NCBI GenBank assembly: GCA_024138015.1
Contig: JAMXBB010000010.1
Span: 14,087,323-14,151,322, forward strand
Source: Lumnitzera littorea
Taxonomy: Eukaryota; Streptophyta; Magnoliopsida; Myrtales; Combretaceae
Length of the DNA: 64,000 nucleotides
Reading direction: 5' to 3'
Shown: positions 48,721 through 61,427 of the stretch, piece after piece
Numbering within the stretch: position 1 is the stretch's first letter
Layout: each line of letters starts with the position of its first letter
Made by a program: the position numbers and the translations under genes
Notes under the pieces: generated by a model
Seen by the model: only the letters and a program-made list of their open reading frames with translations
The model's database searches: none
Told to the model about the DNA's origin: nothing

Positions 48721-49620
48721 TCTTGCTTGTCCTATTTCGTTTTTTTCTCTCTTTTGTGTAAACTTTCCTTTTGTTTCTTTTTCCTTTTTTGTTGTACTCA
48801 GGGCTAAGATGCCAGCCCCTGGAGGCTTACACTAACCGTATAAATGAATGAATGAATAATTTCTTTAATTGATGTTATGTCTTCATACTTTATGTTATTT
48901 TGAGTTTATTTTCCATGTTTCTTGCTTCCAAGTGTTGACATTAGCTTAGGTGATCAAGCACTTGTAAGACCGTAAGGGTCGAGTTAAGATAGGTAAGTTG
49001 CTAGGCTTTAAGTTATGCCTAATGCTCAATGTATTAGTAGCTCGATTAGGTCGTCACTAGCTTTTCACATTGACCCAACCTCATGAGTTTCAATTTAGCA
49101 TTTCACTTCAAAGTATTTGAGTATGCTTCATAGATTTCATCCTACTAAAGAGTGCTGCCTATAGGCTTATCGGATTTGTGACCAAGTCATTGTCAATTTA
49201 TAGTATTAAGCCTTCTTAGGTCGTCAGGTGCGGGCAGACCTAATGTACCAACTAGGTTAGTGTACTTAGTCCAAAGTGCTAACCCTTTGTTTGTATGTAC
49301 CACTAAGGTACCCGAGGTCAAGGATTTAGATCGACTTAGTATGCTAGGAACTTAAGGTTCTTAGGTGCAGTGACTAGCGAAAGTGCTTGGGTGTCAAGGA
49401 TGTGCATCGTCTCATTTGTGCCTCGAGCTTTTCTTCCCTTAGGTGTTCATATTGGTAAGGGCTCAGGCACAATGATGATTGAACCATAGATAAAGTGTTT
49501 GATGTAGATCGGGAGATAAGAGTACACAAGTGTAGGAACTCATCTTTCATTAATTTGATAAATATTCACAAGTACATCGAACTCTTTATAGAATCTTACA
49601 AAAAATAGGGCCTTAGGTTA
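48721..49620 (+). other. 3' flank of the Tat-2 antisense ORF
   Basis: Begins with a T-rich tract, TGTACTCAGGGCTAAGATGC, and a (GAAT)n run at 48,845-48,859 containing AATGAATAAT, which could serve as a plant poly(A) signal for the antisense transcript. The rest to 49,620 has no readable frame. Confidence 0.5.
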
Positions 49621-51168
49621 TGTTACACCTCAAATAGGAGAAGTCGTAATAGTTCTCCTATGTAAACTAACCTAATATAAAAGCTAACCTCATAACTGTT
49701 ATCATAAATATAGCTTACACAAGGTTTATACAACTTAACCAGCTTGAAGCATCTAGTCCGATACCTGTTATTAGTAAAATCTATGGTATAACTTTTCAAA
49801 ATACCTATTCAAGACAACCTGTCGTTCGATAATATAACAATACTAATATAAAATTTCCATATATAGAGTTATAACTCAGATTAAGAGTTTATAGAAGCCA
49901 TAGGTCTTGGAGTTTATTTACAATAAGATAGGAACTAGTGGGCATCCCATGGATTCTCAATTAGTTTCCACAAAACCAAAAAAAAAAAAGTCAAAAGCCT
50001 AAATTGAATAGATCCTCCTTTCTTCACTTTCCCAACCAACTACATACTAACTCAGGGTAGTTATATCTATGCATCTTGAGCTTTTACTTGTCACCTACAA
50101 AAGAATCCATAGGGATATGAGTACAACTAGCTTAATAAGTGTCATGCCCCGAAGCGGCAAAGTCATAACAGCCCCGCCGTGTAAACCATCCTAAGATAGA
50201 AGTTGACCTTACAACCGCTATCCTAGACCTGATCTACACAAGGCGTCCACGACTAACCCGCTTTGAAGTAAACAGTTTGTAATTTAAATAAATCATTTAC
50301 CTAAGAAAGTGAGGAAATATATATATACACTATAATTTATTTAATTCAATTATCGTTTACAATATTTCTCTGTAAGATATTTCCTAGTTATTATATTATT
50401 CAAAAATAAAAAGTTCTAAAGTAAAAGCTTAGACCTTAAAAATATATGTTTGTTCTTCAAATGTTTTTCCTCACCCCCCAAGATCCAGCAGTTGCTAGCT
50501 TTAGATTAGTTGTTTGCTGCTTCTTAACCAACACCTGCACGACGTTTATAGGGATGTGAGCAACCATAGCTCAATAAGTTAAGATGGAGGACTTAAAACT
50601 ATACCATAAACACAAGGTTTTTAATCAACTTATTAGGTGCAATGCATGTGCAAGCAAATGCAAGATGTTGTCCGGCCTGTCGTGAGATTAGAGAAATTGC
50701 GCCCACTTTAATTCGGGTTGAGGAGTTGCCATTAATGCAACAGCTCACGACTAAACCCAGGCTTATGCAATAGAGACCTCGCTCCTCCCGCGACTACCTT
50801 CGAACCACTGACTTCACCCTCGCCGCGACCTCCTCTCCTATCACTTAGTTCGGCTAAGGATGAAAAAGAGACCATTATGCAATCCTGCGCTATCCCTTTC
50901 GAAGGGGTCGGTATTTGGCCAGAGAGTCCTAAGTTCCCCTAATGGGTTGCTATGCATGTCCAATTATGATTACTGGTCGTATATTTGATTAAGTCCAGTT
51001 TAGGGTGATCAATCATTTTATATAAATCATACAATACATGCCAGAGCAACAAATAGAATCATAGCATCACCCATAATCAAGCACATGCACACATCTAACT
51101 ATCTAATAAGCACAACCAAGCATAATCTTAAGCCTCCAAAATACAGCATCGTATTAATCCCAACTTAC

Positions 51169-51226
51169 CTCGACTCTTCGCTCACTTGCTCGAGGTCCGA
51201 CTTGCTCAGGCCATCGCCGATCATCC
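51169..51226 (-). other. Putative mini-exon in LTR A2
   Basis: 58 nt on the minus strand between TGTTATAG and GAGTCGAG/GTAAGTTGGGAT. It contains an ATG and stays open to the donor. The upstream donor after exon 1 is GTGAGT at 52,397-52,392, and the next acceptor (GTCGTGCAG then GTGTTGG) is at 50,534. Confidence 0.55.
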
Positions 51227-52645
51227 CTATAACATAAACGTGGTTTCAGTTTTTTATATAACTATTATAGGTTCATTTTATCCTATAATGATTATTGTTA
51301 TGTTTTGTTTAGGGTTTAATATGCCTAATTATCTAGGTCTTAAGTCTTTTACAATTATTCTAGGTTTAGGGTTAAGTTCGGGTTCGGTTTCCGCATCGAT
51401 TTCTAAATTAAGTTCTAGTTTGATTTCTAAGTATTGTTTTAAACTCGAACCCTAGAAATTCGTTTCAACTCATAATGTGAAATTAATCACATTACTTTCC
51501 GATCTCCTAAATACCATCATTACCTTTAATTGGTATTTTATTATACCCAGTACACTTATATCCTTATTAGTGTATCAAATTCACTCTTGATGTGAGAAAT
51601 TTTTACATTTTTCATCTAATTTAATAAATCCAAGTTTCCTATCAGCTTTATTATACATTTTTATTATTATCATAATATCAATTTTTATTATAATATTTTC
51701 TATTTATTATATTTTCAATAATTACATATTATGTATTATAATCTATTATGTATATAATATACTTATAATATTTCTATCACTCTAATTATCATCTCTAAAC
51801 ATTGATTATCATTTCAAAATGTCTAAATTCCTCTTAAATCAGATTTTATACCTAATTACCCTAATTTATAAAATTAACTTAAAATGTACTATTTTCCCAT
51901 AATACTTATTTACTACATAATTAACCTAATAATTACATCTAACACCCTAAATGCTACAAGTATCATACTCCATCAGATTTCAACATCCTAAAACATATAC
52001 TTATTCACTAAATCAGTAATTAGTATCTTAATCACCTAATTAACCTAAAATTACCCAATTTTCCCATCAATTTAGGGCTAAAAATTAACTTAAAAATTTT
52101 GAAAATTAATTTTAATAAAAATGGCTTCATAGCACTATTCTATATCACATGAGCATCCTACAGAAAAATTTTGAGCTCCAAACTACACTTCTAAGCCTAT
52201 TTATTTCTAATTTTAATCATGCTCGGTTTTGTTCAATTTGTTAAGAACTCTATATTTTCAGACGTGATTAAACTAAATCACTATTTTTTCCTAAATCTAC
52301 ATACAATAAAACCTTAGAATAACAAGTTTCATAATTTTCTAGGCAAAATAACTAATTTTACGAAATTACACAAAATCGGGGTAATTATGGGACTCACCCG
52401 ATTCAATGCTTTCTGGCCGTCCAAACCCAGTCCAAGCTTGTCGACTGGTCTAGACGGTGGGTCTGGAGTGGGGTGGTGGTAGTGGCTTGGTCTCAGGTGG
52501 TGGTGAGGTGTGGGTTTGGCTCATTAACCCTATCTGCACAGTTTTCTTTTCTTTTTTCGTTTTCTAGATTTTCTCTTGAATTTTCGAGTCTCTCTATTTT
52601 TCTCTACTTCCCCACTACCCAAATGAGTTCTGTGAATTTTTCCCT

Positions 52646-52653
52646 TATTTATA
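52646..52653 (-). promoter_or_regulatory. TATA box inside LTR A2
   Basis: Minus-strand TATAAATA, at the same relative place as in A1 (17,627), about 250 bases before the first donor. Confidence 0.55.
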
Positions 52654-53218
52654 GACGATTTTGGTAATTAATATGCATTAATTAGACATGACATTGCCCT
52701 AATTTCTTGATTTTTGGCTTTTGTGTTGCCTAATTCTAATTGGTTAATTTTTATTTTATAGATCCTGACCTGTTATAACCAGATTTACATCATTCCACAC
52801 TCTTCTGATTTTTTTTTTCTGATTTTTCTACAATTAATTACTAATTTTCTTTAATTATTTACTAAGTTTTTGGCCAATTTAGGTAATTTCGCGTATTTTT
52901 ATCTACACGTAAATACATGTGGGGTACATGTGAACATTCCTAATTATTATTTAGGTCATTCTATAATGTTTAGTATACATATAATCTATCTCTAGTAATT
53001 TATTAGTTATTAAATTACACTTTTCGTCTTTTCGGTAATTAGCAATTATTATACTTAAAATTTGAAAATTTTATAGTCTCCTATTTTATTACTTATTTTC
53101 TTAAATTCAAGTTTACGGGATCATTTTTACTAATATTTCTAGCTTTATAATTTAGGTTCGATCGACTCTTTTAACCGATCGAAACCTCGAATGACTAGTT
53201 ATGGGGCTTACAATAAGT

Positions 53219-53250
53219 GAGACAGAGACAGAGACAGAGACAAAGACAGA
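53219..53250. repeat. (GAGACA)n microsatellite
   Basis: About five hexamer units directly after the right target-site duplication of LTR A2. The matching site in family-B copy 55,879-59,430 reads GTGGAACAGAG without the expansion. Confidence 0.85.
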
Positions 53251-53868
53251 AGGGTACCGTGCAAACATAAACAAGCTCGTTAATTATAATAAAATGCAAT
53301 GCAATTAATCATTTATAACACTGCACAATGTTATCCAATTCATTGTAAGGTCAAAGAAATTATGTCCACTCTAACCTGAATGAGGAGTTTACCATGACTC
53401 AAATTAGTCTAAACCTAGGCTTATGTAATGGAGAATACTCTTCTCCCAAGACTACCTTCGAACCATGGCTCCTACCCTTGCCGTGACCTTTTCACTTATC
53501 ACTTAGTTTGACTAAAGATGGGTAAAGAACCATTTTAATTATCTTCATTAAAGGGAGTCGGTATTTGGTTTGATACATCTAATCCCCCCCTAACGGGTTG
53601 CTATGCATGTCCAGTTATGTTAACAGTCAAATCATCGTTAGTTTCATTTAAGGGTGGCTAAACAAGATCACACGATATAATACAATACTATAAAACGATA
53701 TAGAACAAAACGCCAAGGAGTTCAACTTTTGTCACAAACAAAACACCAATCATACATGTAGCATTCACACAAACAACTAATTTACAACCACAAACAAAAG
53801 CACTTTTAAGCTTCCAAATACTTTGATATAGCATCTCAACAAGTGGTAAAATTACAATACTAACTTAC

Positions 53869-53927
53869 TTGTATTGATACTCACTACGATAGGCCTATAC
53901 TATTGACGTTCTACTCACTGGAAGATC
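53869..53927 (-). other. Putative mini-exon in the old family-B LTR
   Basis: 59 nt on the minus strand between ATATAG and GTATCAATACAA/GTAAGTTAGTATT. The next acceptor (TTTTGTAG then GTGACAAG) is at 50,094, so LTR A2 would sit within this intron. Confidence 0.5.
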
Positions 53928-56900
53928 CTATATATATATATATATATATATCAAAACCCAGATTTAGATTTTTGTAAAATTTATAAAAACGTTAAGGTTT
54001 TATCTATTTTGTGTATTTTCTTAAAGTTATATACATAAATATATATATAAACATATTGGAAGCATATTATTATTCCTATATGATATAGTATAGTTATATT
54101 TATATATATATATATATTATTATAGTTTTAGTATATAAGTTTTATTAAATTAGTGAGCATTAATAATATATGTAGTTATATTATTATCTATAATATATCG
54201 TTTTGATCTCACTAAAACGTATATTTAATCAATCAAGTTACATTTCAATTATGATCAAATCACCGTAGTTCATAAATTTTCATAATATTATAAAAACACC
54301 TGTTTTATTACTTAGAATCATCCAATTTTAATAAAAGTGGTATTATCAAGTTTATACGAACTCAATAATAAGTAATATGAGTTCTATCTTAAGAGATAAC
54401 TTATAAAGGGTATTTTTAGTCTCTATTATGCATTATCATATTATATCTATACTATATAAATAGACTATATTTTATATAATTTTCTAGCATAACTTAGTAA
54501 TACATGTAGTATCTAGCCCTAATACGCATATATCTTAACTTGGATCATATAATTATCATAAAACATGATAAAAACCCACTCTAACCAGACCCAATTAGTA
54601 TAGATATGTATAGGATTCAATCAAATATTTATCATATTTTAGCTTAGTTTTACTAAAAACGTACTTTAGTTGGTAAATTAAGCTATTTAATTAGGAAAAT
54701 TCATAATAAATAGTTCAGGTCACCAAATTTTTGCACGAAAAATTCTATATAATAAAAAAAATGTAAGGAATTCAATCAGCAAGTGGTTTCATGCTATCGG
54801 GTTTATTGCCTATATATGTAAAATTACATTTTTACCCCTAAATTATGATTAATTAAGTGAATAATATTGGTTTTATACGAAATAATTTCTAACAAGCCCC
54901 AATATTATTACAAGCGTCCAAAGGTCATTAATTACCATTTTCACTAATTATTTTGATGAAAATCTATTTATTTTAATAAATTCCAGTTTTACAATTTTAA
55001 AGTTCAAAAATATAATAAATATTAATCAAAAACAAGTTACATACAATTAAACTATACGCAATGAGGATTGTACAGTAATTTTTTTTGGCATGAAACAACA
55101 TTATTTAATTAGTTTATCTTTTATTATAAGATTTAGATTACTAGGGCATATTGTTAAGGAAGTATATAAAATACTTAAAATTTCATTAAGATAAAATTAT
55201 GACATGATAGCATCCTAAAAATAACCCAAAAATAAATTTTCTTGTAATTTTTTATGTAGGTTTAATATTTTTAGAAAATATAAGAATAACGAGACAAAAA
55301 GTAAGACCAATCGTTTGCCAAAGCTTTAGTGGTCATTGGTCGACAAAGGGTAGTTTGAGAGGCTAGACGTTGGGTCCTCCTTCAATAGCTGCAAGGGTTT
55401 GTTGTTAGGTCTTACGTAGGTCTACGAACTAGCTTAGGTTAGCTCATTCCCCTGTTTTTTAATTATTTTTCTAAATTTTTTTCTAATTTTTAAAATTTTT
55501 CTACTACTATCGTAAATTCCAAAATACTAAACAATGAATGTCAAAGATCCATTGCAATTTGTAGTAGTTGTTATCAGCTAAAAGTGATTTTCCTTATATT
55601 TCTTTCTTTTTTAATTTAGTATGAGGTGGCTTGTTTTTGTGAATTATGCTTTTGAATCATCATTTCTTAGTCCAATTTGCTACCACGAGTGAAGTCTAAT
55701 AATTTATAGGTTGATCTTGCCAATTTAGATGAGTTTTTATTGGTTTTTAGTTTGATTATTAATATTTTATATATCTTATATTAATATTTAATGCATTTAT
55801 TAATATACATGTATATATCCTATATATGTGATACATGTAATGTGTAGTTATACCTACATAATTATGTTTCATTCATGTTGTCACACCCCGAACAGAAGAA
55901 GTCGTAATAGTCTTGCTATATAAACTAACAAAAGATAAAAGTTGATCTCATGGTTGCTATCGTAGATATAATTCACACAAGGCATATATGACTCAACTAA
56001 CTTACTTGAAACATCCATTTTGTTACTTATAAATGATCAAACCTATGGTATAATTTTACAAAATACCTATTATGTACAACTTGTTGTCTCATAATACAAT
56101 AGTATTTACATAAACGTTTCACACTTAAAATTATAATTTACAATTAGAGTTTACTAAAAGCCATAGGTTTAAAGTCTATTTACAATAAAATAGGAAACTA
56201 GTGGGCATTCTAGGGAATTCGCAGTTAATTTCCTCAAAACTCAAAGGATAAGGCAAAAGCCCAAATTCAATAGATTATTCATTTCCTTACTTTCCCAGCC
56301 AACAACACGCTAACCTAGGGGTGATTGTATTTAAGCATCCTGACCTTCACTTGTCACCTACAAAAGAGTCTATGGGGATGTGAGTGCAACTAACTTAGTA
56401 AGTGGAACAGAGTTAAAAGAATATCATATGGTCATAAACAAGATTATTAAATATGATGAGATGAAATGCAATGCAATCAATTACTTGAAACATCGCACAA
56501 TGTTATCTGATCCATTATAAGGTCAAAGAAATTACATTGGCTTCAACCTAGATTGAAGAGTTTTATAGCGACTCAAATTAAACCAAAGCTGGGCTTGTGC
56601 AATGGAGAACATCCTCCTCCCGTGACCACCTTCGAACCATGGTCTCCGCCCTTACCGCGACTTGCTCACTTATCATTTAATTCGACTAAAGATGGGAAAA
56701 TGATCGTTTTAGTTATCCTCATTGAAGGGAGTCAGTACTTGGTCTGACACTCCTAATCATTCTCCTAACAGGTGCTATGCATGTCCAGTTTTGTTAATAG
56801 TCGAATCACTATTAATTTCATTTAGGGGTGACCGAATAAGTTCACACAATACAAAAATGATGCAATCATGCAAAACAACACGCCAAGGAGTTTAACTCCT

Positions 56901-57036
56901 GTCACAACAAAATACCAATCACATGCATGGTATGTCCACAAACAACTAATTACAATCACAAATAAAAGTACTCTTAAGTCTCTAGATACTCTAATACAGT
57001 ATCTCAACAAACTGTAAAGCTACGATCCCAACTTAC

Positions 57037-57094
57037 CTATTCAAAGGCTCACTGTAGAAGATTCATATCTTCGACATTCTGTTCATTGGGAGAC
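57037..57094 (-). other. Putative mini-exon in the younger family-B LTR
   Basis: 58 nt on the minus strand between ATATTAG and TTTGAATAG/GTAAGTTGGGATC. The next acceptor (CTTTTGTAG then GTGACAAG) is at 56,357, giving an intron of about 679 nt. Confidence 0.55.
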
Positions 57095-58672
57095 CTAATA
57101 TATATATACAAAACCCAAATATAATTTTTGTAAGAGTTACAAAAACATTATGGTTCTATTTAAAGGTATTCCTTATCTAAAGGTATTTTGCTAAATAGCT
57201 ATATAGAAATATACATTTAAGTATATTATCCTTTTTCTTTATATAATAGAATATAGTTTTATTATATAAGTTAAGTTAAGTTATTAGATTTTAATAATAT
57301 ATGCTGTTATACTATTACGTATAATATATGTTTCGATCATATTAAAACATACTTTTAATTAGTTAAATCATGTTTCAATTATGATAAGGTTATCGTAATA
57401 TGTAAATTCTTATAATATTATAGAGAAATAGATTATATTACCTAGGATTGTCTAATTTTAATAAAAGTTGTATCATTGGGTTTATACATACCTAATGATA
57501 CGTATCACAGGTTCTATTTCAGAAGATGACTTCTAAAGGGTAGTTCAAGTTTCTAATACACTTATACGTGTCTATAATAAATATCATCGTATTATACTTA
57601 TTTTATGTAATTAAACTATATTTTATATAATTTGCCAATATAACTCAATAATATGAATATTATCTAACCCTAATATATATATAACATACGCCGGTTGTTA
57701 AACTATCATTAAATATATTAAAATTTCATTTTTACCAAATCTGACCAACATGTATATATGTAGTTTTTATTTCATTATTTATCATATTTTAGCATATTAT
57801 TACTAAAAACGAGCTTCGGTTCGTAATTTAAGTTATTTTACTATGTAAATTCATAATAAATAACTTAAGTCACCAAATAATTCTCCAAAAATTTCTATAG
57901 ATTCCTAAAAATATGGGGAACTTAGTCAGCTCATGGTTCTATGCAATTGAGTCTAGTGCCTATATGCTCATAATTACAATTTTACCCCTAAATTACATTT
58001 AATTAGCCAAATATTATTCTTTTTATACAAATTTATTTTCAATATATCTTAACATCATTATAAATCACCAAAAGTCAGTATATATTATTTTCATCAATTA
58101 TTTGTAGAAAAACCCATTTATTCCAACAATTTCTAATTTACAATATTAAGGTCCAAAAATAGAATAAATATTACACATGTACATAATTAAAAATGGGCTA
58201 CATACAATTAAACTACATCTAATAAGGATCCTATAGTAAATTATTGGGCGTAAGACAACATAATTTTTTTTATTACAAAATTTGAATTACTATATTAGTT
58301 TGTTAAGGAAGCATATTAGACATTTAATATTTTACAAAAATAATATCACGAAATGATAGCATCTTAGAAATAACCTAGGAATATATATATATATTTTATA
58401 ATTTTCTGGGTTGATTAGTATTTTGAGAAAATTTTATAAAAACAAGGTAGTTTTTGGAGCTTATTGTTCGTTGAAGCTCTAGTGGCTAGTGGTAGAAGGG
58501 GTGCTGTTGGATGGCTTGAGCGCAAGATGGACTAGTGGTAGCCAGAAGAGTTTCATAATAGACACTCAATTAGGTTAGGTTTGACTGTAGCTCAGCGAGT
58601 TCCTTTGTTTTTTGTAATTTTTTTCTTTGAAGATCCTAAGCTTCTAAAATGTTCATTTAAATTTCAAGAGTC

Positions 58673-58684
58673 ATATTTATATAG
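58673..58684 (-). promoter_or_regulatory. TATA-like box inside the younger family-B LTR
   Basis: Minus-strand CTATATAAATAT, in the same relative area as the family-A TATA boxes. No GTGAGT donor was found after it, so exon 1 is undefined in this family. Confidence 0.4.
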
Positions 58685-59871
58685 AGTTTGGGGTCGATTA
58701 ATTTTTCTTAGCCCTTAAGAGATTTTTTTTTTCTTAATTATCCAATATAAGCAAGTAAGAGGTGTCTAATTAGGGCATTTTGATCCTTTTTATTCATCCA
58801 TGCTGCTATTGAAGTTGTGCTACAGGGATTTTCGAAGTTGATCCAAACTTTTCTCTAAGTTTCGAATGAGTTTGGTTTATTTCCTTGATTAATTGGTAAT
58901 ATTTTGTATCTTTATATTAATATTTAGCACATTTACTTTTATATGTGTATATATGCTATATATGCGGTACACGTAATGAGTAACTATATATATAATCATG
59001 GTTCTAGTATGTTTCTTATTTTTTTAAGATATATTTTCTTATTTATTCTTAAGCATTCATCACATATTATTTATAATTATGTAATTTGAAGTTAATTTAC
59101 GAGTATAATTATTATATATACCAGATATACTCATATAGTATATTATACTACATTATCTTATTTTATAGCTTAATTAACTTATCTCTAAGTTCGTGTTGTA
59201 TTCTAAGCTCAGTTTTAGGGGTTTTGATTATTTTTACTTTATATCCAATAATCATACTTCTAAGGAAAAAATTAGAATTTTGGATCATTATTTTTTAAAT
59301 CTAACTTCATTGAGTCACTTTAACTAACTTTTCTATTTTAATTGTCAAATTTGGGCCTAATTAGATAACCTTTCTCCGAAGGCCCTAAATTTAGGTTCTA
59401 TTGCCCTAAATGCGATCTTATGGGCTTACATATGTCTTTTATTTTTAAGATATATTTTCTATTTAATTTTGCGAAATTATCACTTATTTTATATATTTTT
59501 AGGTTTTTGGGTTAATCTATTGGTATAATTATTATATGTACCGGGTATATTTATAAAAAATATATATATCATATAATATATTATACAGTATTATTTACAT
59601 TTATAACTTAAATAACTTATCTTAGGGCCTTGTCGCATTTCGAGCTCGGTTTTTGAGGTTCCAATGAGTTTTATACTATATTAAATAATTACACTTTTAA
59701 GACTAAAATTGGGGTCTTAAGCCATTATTTTTAAAATCTAACTTCACTAAGTCGGTTCAACTAACTTTTCTAACCTAATCGTAAATTTTAGACTCAATCC
59801 AATGAATTTTCCTAAGGGGCCTAAATCTAGGTACAATTGCCCTAAATACGATTTTAAAGGCTCACAGGTTT

Positions 59872-60990
59872 TTAGCACTCCATGCCTTCACAATGGGTTG
59901 CCCTGTTCATCGAAGGCCTCCAGTTTGTAAGCTCCATTGCTAGCTTCCTTTTTACTTACATAGTGCCCTCCCAACTTAATACGATTTTACCTTACCCTTC
60001 TTACGAGTCGGAGGCCTTTAGTTTACAACACACCAAGTCTCCAAGCTAAAAGACCTTATACTTGGCCTTTTTGTTGTAGTATCTAGCTCCTCACCATTAA
60101 TAGGTGACTACCTGTGCTCTAGCAACATTTTACACCTCGTTGATGGTGTTAAGACTTGCTTGCAGGGCTATTTGGTTAATGTTGGCATTGAAGTTCTAGA
60201 CCCTATTCATTGGGAGCTCTAGCTCGTTTAGTAGGATGGCTTCAAAGCTAAAGGCAAGGTGAAATGGGGTTTCTCTAGTAAATGTTATATGAGTTGTTTA
60301 GAATCCCCAAAGGATGGTCAAAGGTTTATTGACCCACTTTCCCTTTGCTCGCTCTACTCTCTTCTTCTAGTTGCTAAGGACTATCTTATTGATTGCTTTC
60401 ACTTGGCCATTCATCTAAGGGTAGGCCACGAAGATGTAGTAAAGCCTGATGTGGTGTTTCTTACAAAACTCCCTAAACTTGGCACTGTTGAACTACTTAC
60501 CATTGCCCATAATCAAGGCATAGGATATTGGTAAAGACAAAACCTTTGGCTACTGTAGCTATAATGCTCATGATCACTTGAACCTTGACTCACTTAATGA
60601 AGTTGTCCACGGCCACCAGGATGAATTGACACCCTCCAGATGCTTTAGGGAATGGTCTGAGGATGTCGAGTTCCTACTGGGAAAATGGCCATGACTCACC
60701 ATGGGATGGAGCTCAATGCTCGGTGTGTAACTGATGGGCATGTGCTTTTAGCACTTGTGGCATCTCCACACCATAGTCCTCGCATCTTCCTTCATCATCG
60801 GCTAGTAGTAACCGAGGCAAAGGGCTTAGATATAAAGCACTTAGGCTTGAATGTGATTATTATAGACCTCGGTATGTAACTCCTCAAGGGCAGGGGCACC
60901 CTCTTCAAGTCTGAGGCATCGAAGAAGTAGTATGCTATGCCTACGATGTCTATCCCTATTTTGGTTTTCCTTAATTTAACCCATACTAAG
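59872..60990 (-). pseudogene. Tat-2 integrase remnant
   Basis: The integrase C-terminal half is readable: VAYP-stop-MNGQVKAINKIVLSN at about 60,370-60,430, then KRVERAKGKWVNKPLTILWG, TRETPFHLAFSFEAILLNEL and ARYYNKKAKYKVF, ending near 59,880 with a chromodomain-less tail. Lys again stands at the catalytic Glu position (60,397-60,399). The upstream core near 60,500-60,800 is badly decayed. Homologous to 27,060-28,250 of Tat-1. Confidence 0.75.
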
Positions 60991-61427
60991 TCTAGCCTAC
61001 TTAATAAAAGTTATTTGATGTCGAGCTTGATATATTACCGATTTTGTAAATTAGTTTTTTTTAACCAATCAACATTAAACCTAACTCGTTTAATACTAAC
61101 CATTGACTAAGGTTTAAAGAAAATCAGTTCTTTTTATTTTTGAAAACATTTTAAAGTCGCCACTCTACCAGAGTCGGGAAAGAGAGTAAATTATAACTAA
61201 TTAGGTAGACTGATTATAATTTAGTTACTAGTCTTTTGATAAATCCAATTTTTATAAGCGGTTTTGAGAACTAGAAAATCAAGTCCGGAGGTTAAGTTTT
61301 TTAAACCCTTATAAGTACCATCAACTTTTCAAATTTAGACTCAATCCCTTAAAATCACCTTTCAAAACTATCATATAAAACAAAATTCAATCATTGGCTA
61401 ACAATTTGAATAATTTAAACACTTCGA

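Larger units (their letters stand above)
50140..53212 (-). mobile_element. Complete family-A solo LTR (A2)
   Basis: 3,073 bp with ends TGTCATGCCCCG and GGGGCTTACA and a perfect 5-bp target-site duplication ATAAG on both sides. No internal coding region is present, so it is a solo LTR formed by recombination between two LTRs. It lies inside the predicted intron of the older family-B LTR. The central core is at about 50,630-50,975. Confidence 0.9.
55879..59430 (-). mobile_element. Younger family-B solo LTR
   Basis: 3,552 bp, ends TGTCACACCCCG and TGGGCTTACA, flanked by CATGT and TATGT (one mismatch). It lies inside the old family-B LTR: the host sequence reads continuously from 55,878 to 59,431 when compared with this element's own tail at 58,960-59,010. 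The central core is at about 56,505-56,815. No coding region is present. Confidence 0.85.
49621..59866 (-). mobile_element. Old family-B solo LTR carrying two nested LTRs
   Basis: Three pieces (49,621-50,139; 53,218-55,878; 59,436-59,866) join to about 3.6 kb, the same length as the uninterrupted family-B copy at 55,879-59,430. Ends are TGTTACACCT and AGGCTCACA, flanked by GGTTA and GGTTT. It has no coding region, so it is read as a solo LTR inserted into Tat-2. Splice-like signals on the minus strand are described in separate entries. Confidence 0.8.
45214..61027 (-). mobile_element. Tat-2: Tat-like gypsy remnant split by a 10-kb LTR nest
   Basis: The 3' half of a second Tat-like element on the minus strand: 3' LTR (45,214-46,105), antisense ORF (46,640-48,720), antisense-ORF 3' region (to 49,620) and integrase (59,872-60,990). 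The interruption 49,621-59,866 is bounded by GGTTA and GGTTT. Sequence across the join (CCTTAGGTT then TTTAGCACTCCATGCC) parallels Tat-1 at 27,045-27,065 (TTCTTAGCATTCCATGC). RT, protease, gag and the 5' LTR are missing beyond 61,027, where another element's LTR starts. Confidence 0.8.

Noticed and set aside
60259..60879. Plus-strand open frames at 60,259-60,534 and 60,685-60,879
   Set aside because: Shadows of the minus-strand Tat-2 integrase.
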